A stretch of DNA of 64,000 bases from Paenibacillus allorhizosphaerae (GCF_910594985.1 NZ_CAJVCE010000008.1:133163-197162), one strand, 5' to 3'. Shown: positions 52,852-61,918, counted from the stretch's first letter. Numbers and translations are program-made. The notes: generated by a model not told the origin, from the sequence alone.

Positions 52852-54121
52852 ATGGAATGCCCTCCTGACCGTCTTCAGCCTGGTCGGCGGGTTCGCCGGC
52901 TTTCTCACAGGCGAGTTGGTATTGGCCCGATGGGGGGGCGAATGGCATGAAACAGTATTGATGGGCGTATATTTCGGCCAGCTTGCCTTCTGGGTAGGGC
53001 TTGGCTGCCTTCTGGCGGAAATCATCGCTCCAAGACTGAACGGGCAAGAGTGGAGGCTGCGCTATGCCCGGGACGGATGGAAGTTCCTCGTTCCGGCAAC
53101 CGTTGTCGTCCTGTTTGCGGCTGGAACGCTGCTGCAGTTTATATATGCTTTTTATTGGGACGGCCGAAAGCCGGTGCAAGATTATGTTCTTGTCATGGAC
53201 CGGTCGGGGAGCATGAATCAGACCGATCCGAAGCTGCAAAGCATCGCGGCTGCGCAATCGCTGATTAAACGAATGGACAAGCAGAAGCGGGTGGCTGTTA
53301 TCGCTTTTAACGAACAAGCGAATGTCGTGCAGCCGTTTGTCGGTTTGAAGGATCCGGCGAGCAAAGACCAAGCCGCAGCCCGCATCGCCTCGATGCCCGC
53401 CCCTGATGGGCAGACCGATATCGGCAAAGCGCTGTCGCTCGCCCGCGAACAAATCGACAACGGCGGCGGGCGCAAAGCGGCCGTTATTCTCATTTCCGAC
53501 GGGTATAGCGAGGTCAATTTGGATCAGGCGCTGTCCCCGTTCGTCCAGAGAGGCATCGCGGTCGACACGGTCGGCTTCAATCCGGCCGATGAAGAAGGCA
53601 ATCGGCTGCTGCTGCAGATCGCTTCCGCCACCGGCGGGTCGTTCCATAACGTAGAACGGGCGGACCGCATCGTGGAGGCGTTCGGAGCGATCTATACGGG
53701 CGACCGCGCATGGCACTTGGCCGGCGAACGTTCTGGCGAAGCGGCCGGCGACATATACCGCGGATGGATGCGCATAGGCATGCTGGCGATCATCGGCTCG
53801 TTGATGGGGCTTGCGCTCGGCATCATTTTCGATAACCGCTTTTTGGCCAAAAGCTTCATGATTGGCGGCATCGTCGCGGGACTCGCGGCAGGCCTTATTC
53901 TCGAGGCGGGATTGCAAAGAGGGATGGCGCATGCATGGTACCGGGCGGAAGCCGATCTTCTCCTTGCGCTTGTGCTGTCATTCTCTACGCTGCTGGTGGC
54001 CGTAGGCGATTCGGCGGCCGGACATACGCAGTCATCCGGATGGTTAGCCCGCAGGGGCCTGGGGGATGGGCGAACGGTGAAGAACGGCAGGCGCGCGAAA
54101 ATCGGCAAACAATTCCGCTAA
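52838..54121 (+). CDS. polytopic membrane vWA-domain protein
   Basis: Three TMs at the N terminus (about 6-90) precede a vWA domain with intact MIDAS: DRSGSMNQ (121-128), the Thr in GQTDIGKALS and LISDGYSEV. Three more TMs fill residues about 310-400 and a basic tail follows. The start is GTG at 52838, 14 bp inside the previous gene, or ATG at 52808; neither has a strong ribosome site, so coupled translation is likely. It is the second vWA protein of the locus. Confidence 0.88.
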   Translation: MKQRKWNALLTVFSLVGGFAGFLTGELVLARWGGEWHETVLMGVYFGQLAFWVGLGCLLAEIIAPRLNGQEWRLRYARDGWKFLVPATVVVLFAAGTLLQFIYAFYWDGRKPVQDYVLVMDRSGSMNQTDPKLQSIAAAQSLIKRMDKQKRVAVIAFNEQANVVQPFVGLKDPASKDQAAARIASMPAPDGQTDIGKALSLAREQIDNGGGRKAAVILISDGYSEVNLDQALSPFVQRGIAVDTVGFNPADEEGNRLLLQIASATGGSFHNVERADRIVEAFGAIYTGDRAWHLAGERSGEAAGDIYRGWMRIGMLAIIGSLMGLALGIIFDNRFLAKSFMIGGIVAGLAAGLILEAGLQRGMAHAWYRAEADLLLALVLSFSTLLVAVGDSAAGHTQSSGWLARRGLGDGRTVKNGRRAKIGKQFR

Positions 54122-54144
54122 CGCGATAGATCGGAGGACTTTAT

Positions 54145-54786
54145 GTGCAGTGGGGCGATGTTCAGGAACCGTATCGGATTCGAAAGCTCACCTTCCAGCT
54201 GCAGGATACGGATTGCTTGCTGACTTGGCAGTGGCCGAAAGGCGTCGATTCCGTATACATCTACGGCTTTAACGGGGAAGAAATAGGACTGACACCGAAT
54301 CACTTGCCGGAGCCGGAACGGATGAAGCTGTTCACGAGAGAAGAGTACAAAGCTCATTCCGGCTACCGGGTCCGGCTGGACCGGTTCGGGCGATGGGGGT
54401 ACCGCGTGTTTCCCTGCCTGCCGCAGGATGGGCGAAGAACGGCCCTAAGGCAGTTGGACGAGGATAACCTCGTGTTCGTCCGTGCGGGGCGGGCCAAAAT
54501 CCGCTGCACGGTCCGTTACGGAAACCGCTGGTTCGGCAAGTACAAGTCGGTTCGAATGGAATTGTACTGCGAAGTCCCTGTGCCGAAGGAAGCGTTATGT
54601 TATGTGAAGAAAGAAGGGGGATACCCCGCACATAAGGAAGACGGAATCGTCTACCCGTTCCTGCACGATTTTGCCGCCGGAAGAACGGTATTGCCGGAGG
54701 CGGAGATCGGACGAAACAGTTATATTCGCTTGTTTCTTTCCGACGGGCGAACGTACGGGGATTTATTTGAACTGATAACCGAGTAA
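54145..54786 (+). CDS. small beta-rich protein of unknown function
   Basis: Not recognised. GTG at 54145 follows GGAGG at 7 nt. The 213-residue protein has no signal or TM and is dominated by predicted strands with many aromatic and charged residues (CLLTWQWPKGVDSVYIYGFN, GYRVRLDRFGRWGYRVFPCL). The first 90 residues look like a fibronectin-type domain. It lies 23 bp after the vWA gene and 15 bp before the GTPase gene and so is part of the same unit. Confidence 0.75.
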   Translation: MQWGDVQEPYRIRKLTFQLQDTDCLLTWQWPKGVDSVYIYGFNGEEIGLTPNHLPEPERMKLFTREEYKAHSGYRVRLDRFGRWGYRVFPCLPQDGRRTALRQLDEDNLVFVRAGRAKIRCTVRYGNRWFGKYKSVRMELYCEVPVPKEALCYVKKEGGYPAHKEDGIVYPFLHDFAAGRTVLPEAEIGRNSYIRLFLSDGRTYGDLFELITE

Positions 54787-54801
54787 GGGGGAGGAAAGCA
54801 A

Positions 54802-56064
54802 ATGCTCCGTTTTTTGAAGCAGATGTTCGATAAACAGCCGCAAGAAAAAGAAAAGCCGGACTATTACAGCATCGTTTGCCCGCACTGCTTCAGCAAGTTC
54901 GAGCCGGACGAGGTGGTGTTCCGCGCCGCACATGTGCGGGAGGACGACGATGATTTCATGCTTCAGGAAGATGCGAAGCTGAATGAATGGCGGCGCAAAT
55001 TCCGTCTGGCGGAGGCGGACATGGAGGCGGTCATCGAGCTTCATACGATTCCGGAGGAAAACCGGACATACGCCAGCAACATTGTTGTCGCCGTCACCGA
55101 CCGGTATGGGGTAACCTCGAAGCGCAGGCTTTGCCCGAACTGCCATAACGAGCTTCCGATTTCCGCGGGCAAGGTGCCAAGCAACATTATATCGATCGTC
55201 GGCGCTTCGCAAGTCGGGAAATCCGTGTATATGACCTCGCTCATTCATACGCTGCAGCATAAGACCGCCTCTCATTTCAACGCAGCTTGCATGCCGCTGA
55301 GCGCGGAGATCAGCCGCAGGTTCCGGCAAAACTACCACGAGCCGATATTCGAACGGGGCAGCATGCTCCAGTCGACGAACCCGAACGAGCTGCAAGAGCC
55401 TTATATTTTTCAGTTCGTATTCAAAGATAACAGCGAGGCGACGCTCAACCTCGTATTTTTCGATGTGGCGGGAGAAGGCATGGTCGAGCGTAATTATCTT
55501 GACATTTATGCGGCGCATATCAAAAACTCGTCCGGCATTCTGTTTCTTGTGGACCCGCTGCAAATTCGCAGTATCCGCGACCGGATTCGCATCAAGCTCG
55601 GCGACGAGCAAGGCGAGTTCGCCAACCGGTACGACGAGCCGCGCGAAGTAGTCATCAGCTTGTTCGAAAATTTTATCGCGCATCAGCACGGCAGCAAAAC
55701 CGACATCCCAACGGCTGTCGTTCTCACTAAAAGCGACATGCTGCAGGTTTTGAAAGAGGAAGACGGCGACTACATCCGGCCGAACAGCAACGTATTCCGC
55801 AACGTGACGCACAAGGGCTACTGGAACCGTACCGAATTTGAAAATATTAACGGCGAAATCAGCCGCTTTATCGAGACCGTGGACAGGCCATTCAAGGATG
55901 CAATGGATGTATATTTCACCGATACCGCTTATTTTGCCGTATCGGCGCTTGGGGCGAACCCGGTCAATCAACAGCTGGAGGGCGTGATCGAGCCGATCCG
56001 CGTGGACGAGCCGTTCATTTGGCTGCTGCATAAGCTGGACTATGTTCCGGGGAGAGATGCGTAA
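54802..56064 (+). CDS. zinc-ribbon P-loop GTPase (possibly double-GTPase type)
   Basis: A zinc ribbon split by an 80-residue insert is formed by C26-x2-C29 and C111-x2-C114. The GTPase domain follows at once: Walker A GASQVGKS (134-141), G3 DVAGEG (221-226) and G4 TKSD (309-312). It lacks TMs. The architecture fits a family proposed in comparative genomics as DO-GTPase next to GTPase-associated protein genes; I recall this and could not check it. The next gene begins directly after its stop. It is the second GTP-binding protein of the locus. Confidence 0.85.
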   Translation: MLRFLKQMFDKQPQEKEKPDYYSIVCPHCFSKFEPDEVVFRAAHVREDDDDFMLQEDAKLNEWRRKFRLAEADMEAVIELHTIPEENRTYASNIVVAVTDRYGVTSKRRLCPNCHNELPISAGKVPSNIISIVGASQVGKSVYMTSLIHTLQHKTASHFNAACMPLSAEISRRFRQNYHEPIFERGSMLQSTNPNELQEPYIFQFVFKDNSEATLNLVFFDVAGEGMVERNYLDIYAAHIKNSSGILFLVDPLQIRSIRDRIRIKLGDEQGEFANRYDEPREVVISLFENFIAHQHGSKTDIPTAVVLTKSDMLQVLKEEDGDYIRPNSNVFRNVTHKGYWNRTEFENINGEISRFIETVDRPFKDAMDVYFTDTAYFAVSALGANPVNQQLEGVIEPIRVDEPFIWLLHKLDYVPGRDA

Positions 56065-58923
56065 ATGACCCGGACGACCGTTCAGCAGCATTATTTTACA
56101 AGGGAGCGGGAAGGCCTCTTTCGTTCCAATGAAGGCTTCGACACCGTTGCCAAGTCCAACGGGCTGGAGCCTGCATTTATTAAAAGCACACTGCATCCTT
56201 ATTGTGCCTACAAGCCTCCGAAGGAGCTGTCGGAGCGCGGTGAAGCGGACGCGTCGCGGTATCCCGACTCTTTGGCCGTGTTCCACGCCGACGGCGGCGA
56301 GCTGGTGATTGGCCGGAGCGTATATGTCCCGGCGGATTTTACGGGGCAGCGCAGCGCGTTTTTCACACATCAGTATGTCATCCCCGAGGCCGGCAAAGAA
56401 ACGTATATTCGCGAGCCGGAACGGCTTCTGCGAGTGAGCGGCTTTCAAAGCAGCTATGACATTAGCCAAGGCAAAGAGCTGCCCGAGCTGCAAGATGTAC
56501 CCTATGACCGGCCGTTCGCCGCAGGAGAGCGGGATGTGCAGCTCTCGGGGCTTGGTGTGGACCAAACCCGGTTCCAGCAGCTCGTGCAAGCGGCAATGTC
56601 GTCCGTTGGCGGCAAGCGGCAAGTATATGTTGCGCTGAATTGCGACGTATCGGAGTACGCCCTGGAGGCACGCCGGTTAATGGAGCTGATCTATTGCTCC
56701 TTGCCGTACGCGATTCGGCGGCAGCTCGGCTTCATGACGTTTAACGGCGAGTCTGAAGGGAAGCAAAAAATTCACGTGACGTTTGTGGAGAAAGGAAGCT
56801 TCCGGGCGCAGGACCGCAATCCTTCGTTTGATTTTGCCGGCAACCGTTTCGTCAATACGGACTTGTCCGGGACAGGGCAAGTGTACCTCGACTTTGTATG
56901 GGAAAACCGTAACGATCCGGAACGGCTAACCGATCTGTTTGAGTTTTGCGACGAGGCGCTGCTCGGTACGGATGCGAAAGAGCGCTTGAAACCTTCCATC
57001 TACGAGCAGCTCGCCGTCCTGTTTGAAATCGAGCAGGGCAACCGCTCGCTGTACGAAAGCGACCCAGCGGGGCGTCTCGCGATGATTCTGTCGTTTTTAT
57101 CGGCGGGAACCGTAAAGCAGCAAAGCCGGCTGAACGAGCTGTTCATCCGGCTTATGCAGAAGGAATCCGCGGCCCCGGCCCGCAGTCTGCCAACGCCCGA
57201 GTTGGTGCTCGCGCTGATGCAGTATGAGAAGGTGGCGGGCGACGATATGAAACCGCAGCTGCTGCGTTGTCTTGCCGGCTTCGTGCATCGGGTAACGGCC
57301 GCTTCGGGGGAAGACTTCGGGCAGGCAGCCTGGATCTACGATACTTTGCTGACCGATGACGCCGTTTTTGCTCAAGTGATCCGCGAGGTGTTTAAGGCAA
57401 AGGCGGACGAAGCGGAATCGTATGCGGCCTACCGAATCGGCAAAGCGGACTCGATCAAGACGGCGGTGGAAGAAATCGGATTTTGGCGGAAGCATGGCGA
57501 GTACATGCTGGAATCGGATCCATTCGCCAAGCATATCACGAATAAACTCGGGCGGCTGCTCAAGACGAACCGGGCAGGTCGATTGGAAGCGGCCGCGATA
57601 TTGCATCATGATTTGCAGCGTATTGCAGGGCGAGAAAGCTCCGATCCGGTAGCGCGGCTATGCCTTTCTATCGGCATGGAGCTTCAAACGGATTTGCTGG
57701 AGCAATTCCGTTTGATGGAATTGTCCGGCATAAAGGAGCTTGCCACGCTCGGGTTTATGCTTGACCCTGTCGATGTAGAGTGGAGAAGCGGGCTGGGCAG
57801 CGGGGCTAGGCAGCTGCTGGATGAATGGACGGCCTTGTACAAGGTGCTGGAGCTTGGCAGCGGAAATGCGGCTCAGGCGCGCCAGCTGCTGCAAGAGCTG
57901 GGCCCTGTGGAGCTCGACCGAATGCAGGATGCCGCCAAACGATTATTTACGGAACGGCTCGAACCGGAATATTTCCGGGTCGTTCCCCATTTATTCTATG
58001 TGCCGCAATTCAGCGTTGCCTCCAAATACGACGCCGAATACGATTATTCCCGCATGCTGTCTTTCGTCGCGGCGCATTCCAAGGAAGCCGTCTACGATTT
58101 TCTGCTATGGTCTTTGGGCGATTCGCGTTTCGTGGAAAACAAAGGGCAGCTCAATCCGAATTACCGCGCGGCGGTAGACCGTTATTTTGACCGGCTGGAC
58201 AAGCAAGCGGTCAAAAACAAACCGGTCATGAAAATGCTGCTTCATACGGAAAACGAAGCTTTTAACGCACTCATGCTCTCGGTTAAATTACGGCAGTCCG
58301 GACTATTGACCCGGTTTTATTACCGGAACCGCAAGAAGCTGATGCTGGCCGGCGGCGTGTTGATCCCGCTGCTGATCGTCTTATTCGCGTTCCGCACGCC
58401 GATTTCGCTATGGATATTAAGCTTCGGCCCGGCACCGACGCTGCAAGTGACGGCGATTCCGGAAATTTCCGATTCGGCATCGGTGCATGTATCGGCCAGC
58501 GCCAAGAACGGCAACCCGGACGTCAAAATTTACTTGAACGGTCATCCCGCCGGCGACGGAAAGATCGACACGGAAGTGCCGCTGCGCGAAGGCGCCAACG
58601 TCGTCGAGCTGTATGCCGTGAACCGCAGTGGGAAAGCATCGGAGCCGATCCGCAAAAATGTGGAATATACGATTCCGGCTCCCGCATTAACCGTAACGGA
58701 AATTCCCGAGTCTGTGAAAGCCGCGTCCGTTGCCGTGAAAGCAAGCGCTACGGACCGCAACGACCCGCAGCCGAAAATATACATTAACGGCGAGCTCGCC
58801 GGTCAAGGCAGCGTCAGCAAGTCCGTTGCATTGAAGCAAGGCGAAAATATGATCGAAGTCAAGGCGGTCAATAAAGACGGCAAATCGAGCCAGCAGCTGG
58901 TGAAGACGACTCGGACAAATTAA
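56065..58923 (+). CDS. transmembrane GTPase-associated-type protein with two external Ig-like repeats
   Basis: The 952-residue protein is cytoplasmic to about 755, with a mixed N-terminal domain of about 250 residues (VQQHYFTREREGLFRSNEGF, then SLAVFHADGGELVIGRSVYV) and a long helical middle part. One TM (about 758-780, LAGGVLIPLLIVLFAF) follows, then two Ig-like repeats of about 80 residues (VKIYLNGHPAGDGKID and PKIYINGELAGQGSVS) on the outside. The N-terminal part resembles what I recall as GTPase-associated protein 1. ATG follows the GTPase stop with no gap. It links the cytoplasmic GTPase to the outside. Confidence 0.83.
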   Translation: MTRTTVQQHYFTREREGLFRSNEGFDTVAKSNGLEPAFIKSTLHPYCAYKPPKELSERGEADASRYPDSLAVFHADGGELVIGRSVYVPADFTGQRSAFFTHQYVIPEAGKETYIREPERLLRVSGFQSSYDISQGKELPELQDVPYDRPFAAGERDVQLSGLGVDQTRFQQLVQAAMSSVGGKRQVYVALNCDVSEYALEARRLMELIYCSLPYAIRRQLGFMTFNGESEGKQKIHVTFVEKGSFRAQDRNPSFDFAGNRFVNTDLSGTGQVYLDFVWENRNDPERLTDLFEFCDEALLGTDAKERLKPSIYEQLAVLFEIEQGNRSLYESDPAGRLAMILSFLSAGTVKQQSRLNELFIRLMQKESAAPARSLPTPELVLALMQYEKVAGDDMKPQLLRCLAGFVHRVTAASGEDFGQAAWIYDTLLTDDAVFAQVIREVFKAKADEAESYAAYRIGKADSIKTAVEEIGFWRKHGEYMLESDPFAKHITNKLGRLLKTNRAGRLEAAAILHHDLQRIAGRESSDPVARLCLSIGMELQTDLLEQFRLMELSGIKELATLGFMLDPVDVEWRSGLGSGARQLLDEWTALYKVLELGSGNAAQARQLLQELGPVELDRMQDAAKRLFTERLEPEYFRVVPHLFYVPQFSVASKYDAEYDYSRMLSFVAAHSKEAVYDFLLWSLGDSRFVENKGQLNPNYRAAVDRYFDRLDKQAVKNKPVMKMLLHTENEAFNALMLSVKLRQSGLLTRFYYRNRKKLMLAGGVLIPLLIVLFAFRTPISLWILSFGPAPTLQVTAIPEISDSASVHVSASAKNGNPDVKIYLNGHPAGDGKIDTEVPLREGANVVELYAVNRSGKASEPIRKNVEYTIPAPALTVTEIPESVKAASVAVKASATDRNDPQPKIYINGELAGQGSVSKSVALKQGENMIEVKAVNKDGKSSQQLVKTTRTN

Positions 58924-58999
58924 GATCAGCTTGTTTCGGGTAAATGATGCCGATCTATCCATCCTCGCTTACAGGTTGTTAGCAAGTGTATACAGAAGC

Positions 59000-59043
59000 A
59001 GCAGGCAAACCGATCAGCATGATGGGTTGCCTGCTCTTTTTTT
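59000..59043 (+). terminator. strong terminator of the seven-gene rightward unit
   Basis: AGCAGGCAA (59000-59008) pairs with TTGCCTGCT (59027-59035), followed by C and seven T residues. Confidence 0.9.
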
Positions 59044-59064
59044 AGCACCGATCCGGTTCCTCCC

Positions 59065-60000
59065 CTATATATCCTCATCAGAATGACCGCTGCCGTTACC
59101 TCCTTGCTGATCTAGCGAAGCCATATGCTGCACGGTCAGCTCGCAGAAAAGTTCCATCGCTTTCGTATAGAACGGCGTTTCCTGCCGGATCAATGAAAAT
59201 TTCCGAATATACGGAGTTCCCCGTACTTTAACGGTGCATAACGAGCCTAGCGCAAGCTCTTTGCGTATCGTCCATTTGGACAGCAAGGTGACGCCAAGGC
59301 CCGCTTCCACTGCTTCCTTGATGATTTGCGTGCTTCCGAACTCGAGCACATGCATCGGAACCATTTGAAAGGCCGCGAACAAGTTGTCCGCGGCTTCTCT
59401 TGTCCCGGAACCGGCTTCACGTACAATCCACGTCTTGCTCTGCAAATCTTGCACCGTCACTTCGCCCTGCTGTGCCCATCGGCCCCGGGTGGAGGAGATG
59501 ATGAACATCGCATCATCCGCGAACGGCTCCAAGCGAAGCTGAGGCTGGCGAACTTCGCCTTCGACAATGCCTACATCGAGCAAGCGGCCGCTGACTTTTT
59601 CCGCGATTTCTTTCGTATTTCCTATGGTAATCATCGGATGGATTTCCGGATACTTTCGCTTCAGCTCTGCAATAATATGAGGAAGCACATATTCTCCGAA
59701 CGTATAGCTTGCGCCGATCGCAAGGTTGCCGCTGGCTTTATTCGACAAGTCGTCCACCAGGTTCTGCATCCGGGTATGCAGGCCAATGATTTCTTTGGCG
59801 TGGTGGTAAACGATTTCACCGGCCTTCGTCAGCCGGACATACTTATTACTCCGGTCAAGCAGTCTGGCTCCGACGGTTTGCTCCAGCAAGCGGATGTATT
59901 GGCTGACCGCGGGCTGCGTCATATGAAGCTGCTCGGCGGCACGCGAGAAATTTTCCATTTCGGCCACGGTGACGAAGACATGCAGATGCTGATCCGCCAT
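59065..60000 (-). CDS. LysR-family transcriptional regulator (CysL-like)
   Basis: The N-terminal winged helix (LHVFVTVAEMENFSRAAEQL, HMTQPAVSQYIRLLEQTVGA) and the effector domain (GNLAIGASYTFGEYVLPHII) are typical; length 311. AAAGGAG precedes the ATG. It is divergent from a YeiH-type transporter gene, an arrangement common for CysL-like regulators, so it likely controls that gene. The effector is unknown. Confidence 0.93.
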   Translation of the reverse strand: MADQHLHVFVTVAEMENFSRAAEQLHMTQPAVSQYIRLLEQTVGARLLDRSNKYVRLTKAGEIVYHHAKEIIGLHTRMQNLVDDLSNKASGNLAIGASYTFGEYVLPHIIAELKRKYPEIHPMITIGNTKEIAEKVSGRLLDVGIVEGEVRQPQLRLEPFADDAMFIISSTRGRWAQQGEVTVQDLQSKTWIVREAGSGTREAADNLFAAFQMVPMHVLEFGSTQIIKEAVEAGLGVTLLSKWTIRKELALGSLCTVKVRGTPYIRKFSLIRQETPFYTKAMELFCELTVQHMASLDQQGGNGSGHSDEDI

Positions 60001-60039
60001 ATCAAAACTCCTTTTTGCAGCTCGTGTATATGAAATTAC

Positions 60040-60057
60040 TTATGATCATCATCATAA
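60040..60057. promoter_or_regulatory. candidate LysR operator
   Basis: TTATGAT-CATC-ATCATAA is a 7-bp inverted repeat with a 4-bp spacer in the middle of the LysR/YeiH divergent region. T-N-A-type dyads here are usual LysR targets. Confidence 0.45.
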
Positions 60058-60107
60058 TGATTTATTTCCCTTATTTCAATATGACGACTATGCTGTAGGA
60101 GAAGCAA

Positions 60108-61181
60108 ATGAGGGGGATGAACATATTGGCCACAGGAAAAACAATGCAGCTGACAGAGAAGAAACGGTGGGAAGGAGACGGGATTCACCGCGCTTCCTCC
60201 GTATGGCCCTGGGCAGGCGGAATCGCCTTTACTTTCGTTATCGCCTGGATCGGTTACGGCTTATCCCGCTTGCCCGGTCCCGATCACGTCGGGCAGCTTG
60301 CTTGCGCGATTCTGATTGCCGTTGCCTACAGGCAGTTGTTCGGATATCCCGATGCAATCCGTACCGGTATTCAATTCGCTTCCAAAAAACTGCTGCGATA
60401 CGCCATCATTTTATATGGATTGAAATTAAATATGACCGTCGTGTTCCAGCAGGGCTTGGGCTTACTGCTCCGCGATGCGGGAGTCATCGTGTTCTCTATC
60501 ACGTTAACCATGCTGCTGGCGAAATGGTTGAAGGCGGAAAAGTCGGTATCGCTGCTGCTCGGCATCGGAACCGGCATCTGCGGCGCAGCCGCGATCGCGG
60601 CGGTATCGCCGATCGTCAAAGCGAAGGAAGAGGATACGGCGATCGGTGTCGGGATCATTGCGCTCGTCGGAACGTTATTTGCCATTGGTTACACGATACT
60701 GTTACCGCTGCTGCCGATGGCGCCAGTGCCATACGGCGTATGGTCGGGCACCAGCCTTCACGAAATCGCGCATGTGGCGCTGGCCGCGGCGCCGGCCGGG
60801 GAGGACGCTCTGGCGATGGGGCTTCTCGCCAAGCTCGGGCGCGTGTTTCTGTTAGTCCCGCTATGTTTCATTCTCATGTACTGGATGAAACGCAAGGATG
60901 TGGAGGCTTCAGGTGCGAAAGTGGAATTCCCATGGTTTCTGGGTGGGTTTTTGCTTATGAGTTTGCTTGGAAGCTACGTGTTCGGCCGCTATATCGCAAT
61001 GCCGTCCAGCGTGATGAATCATGTTTCCGACGCGACGACATTTCTTCTCACGATGGCAATGACGGGACTCGGGCTCAATGTAAGCTTGCGCGATTTGTAC
61101 ACGAGAGCGCTGCGTCCGCTGATAGCGATGTGCATTACATCAATGCTATTGTCAGTAATTACGTACTTCATGCTGGCATAA
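60108..61181 (+). CDS. YeiH-family putative sulfate exporter
   Basis: The 357-residue protein has about ten TMs and the family motifs LLGIGTGICGAAAIAAVSPI and VPYGVWSGTSLHEIAHVALA. AGGAGA lies before the first ATG. The family name, putative sulfate exporter, rests on limited evidence. Divergence from a LysR regulator supports control by a sulfur- or redox-related signal. Confidence 0.92.
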   Translation: MRGMNILATGKTMQLTEKKRWEGDGIHRASSVWPWAGGIAFTFVIAWIGYGLSRLPGPDHVGQLACAILIAVAYRQLFGYPDAIRTGIQFASKKLLRYAIILYGLKLNMTVVFQQGLGLLLRDAGVIVFSITLTMLLAKWLKAEKSVSLLLGIGTGICGAAAIAAVSPIVKAKEEDTAIGVGIIALVGTLFAIGYTILLPLLPMAPVPYGVWSGTSLHEIAHVALAAAPAGEDALAMGLLAKLGRVFLLVPLCFILMYWMKRKDVEASGAKVEFPWFLGGFLLMSLLGSYVFGRYIAMPSSVMNHVSDATTFLLTMAMTGLGLNVSLRDLYTRALRPLIAMCITSMLLSVITYFMLA

Positions 61182-61196
61182 GCGATGCGTTTAACA

Positions 61197-61281
61197 GGGG
61201 CTGTCCCTACTAGACTGACATAGAACGAGGCACGTGTTTCGACGGCGCATAGTCGATGTCAGTCCTCTTGGGGATTGCCCC
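61197..61281. repeat. 85-bp IS-end-like inverted repeat (MITE or transposon relic)
   Basis: GGGGCTGTCCC (61197-61207) faces GGGGATTGCCCC (61270-61281), and GACTGACAT (61213-61221) faces ATGTCAGTC (61256-61264). Together they form imperfect 25-bp terminal inverted repeats around a 34-bp centre. No transposase gene is present. The rest of 61182-61295 holds no other feature I can see. Confidence 0.45.
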
Positions 61282-61295
61282 ATACTTTGATAGGG

Positions 61296-61688
61296 CTATA
61301 TTTTGTGGACGAGCAACTGGATTTCGATCTGTACCGTTTTCCGCAAATGGTCATGGTAACGGCCCCAATTCCCCTGGCTGTCCCGACGGTTGTATTTGTA
61401 TCGCCGCGCTAACCTTCTGGTGCCGATCCATAATGCCCATAGGTCAATTTCTACTTGATCTTCGTACGATAGTTCCCTCACTTCGTTGTATCCCGCGGCT
61501 AGGGAGCGGAAGCCCAGACGATCGTGATGATACTGGCCGTCATGCAGCTTGAAATGCCCCAAATCATACAGCGGACTGCTTCCCTGGATCTCGCCAAAGT
61601 CAATGATCCCCGTGTATGTCCCATGATGCGCGAAAATATGATCATCGTCAAAATCGCCATGGACTAAGCGGGGGGCGTGCCATTCCAC
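61296..61688 (-). pseudogene. truncated aminoglycoside phosphotransferase-family gene (C-terminal part)
   Basis: The frame encodes the C-terminal half of an APH-type kinase: the catalytic loop LVHGDFDDDHIF and the metal motif GIIDFGEIQGSSPLYDLGHF. The N-terminal ATP-binding lobe is missing; TAG and TAA stops lie directly upstream in frame. It ends close to the IS-end-like repeat. It is most likely a broken remnant. The region 61689-61849 to its right holds nothing else I could recognise. Confidence 0.65.
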
Positions 61689-61849
61689 CGTCTACGCTTA
61701 CTTGATTGATAAGGGGGATTTGTTTTCCTGCGCCGTACTTACAAGCAAGCCTAAGAAGGTACTCTCTGCCAGGACATAGCCCCACGTTTGAAAGGGCATT
61801 CTCCACCTCGAGTCCGAGATGCGCTGACTAGAGACGGAAAATATATATA

Positions 61850-61879
61850 TTGACAATGAGAATCATTATCATTTAAAAT
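61850..61879 (+). promoter_or_regulatory. promoter of the siderophore-type AraC regulator
   Basis: TTGACA (61850-61855) and TAAAAT (61874-61879) are 18 bp apart. A Fur box overlaps the spacer. Confidence 0.7.
61857..61871. promoter_or_regulatory. Fur box (7-1-7, one mismatch)
   Basis: TGAGAAT-C-ATTATCA matches the Bacillus Fur 7-1-7 site with one mismatch and lies between -35 and -10, so iron-loaded Fur should repress the AraC gene. Confidence 0.8.
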
Positions 61880-61918
61880 GCCCTTATTGGAATTTAACAA
61901 TCAAGGGTGTGAAACGGT

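Noticed and set aside
54763..56622. 619-codon minus-strand open frame opposite the GTPase gene
   Set aside because: Antisense to genes with clear GTPase motifs; composition is typical of a reverse-frame shadow.
61689..61849. missing N-terminal half of the phosphotransferase gene
   Set aside because: I read all three minus-strand frames; none gives an ATP-binding lobe and in-frame stops precede the fragment.
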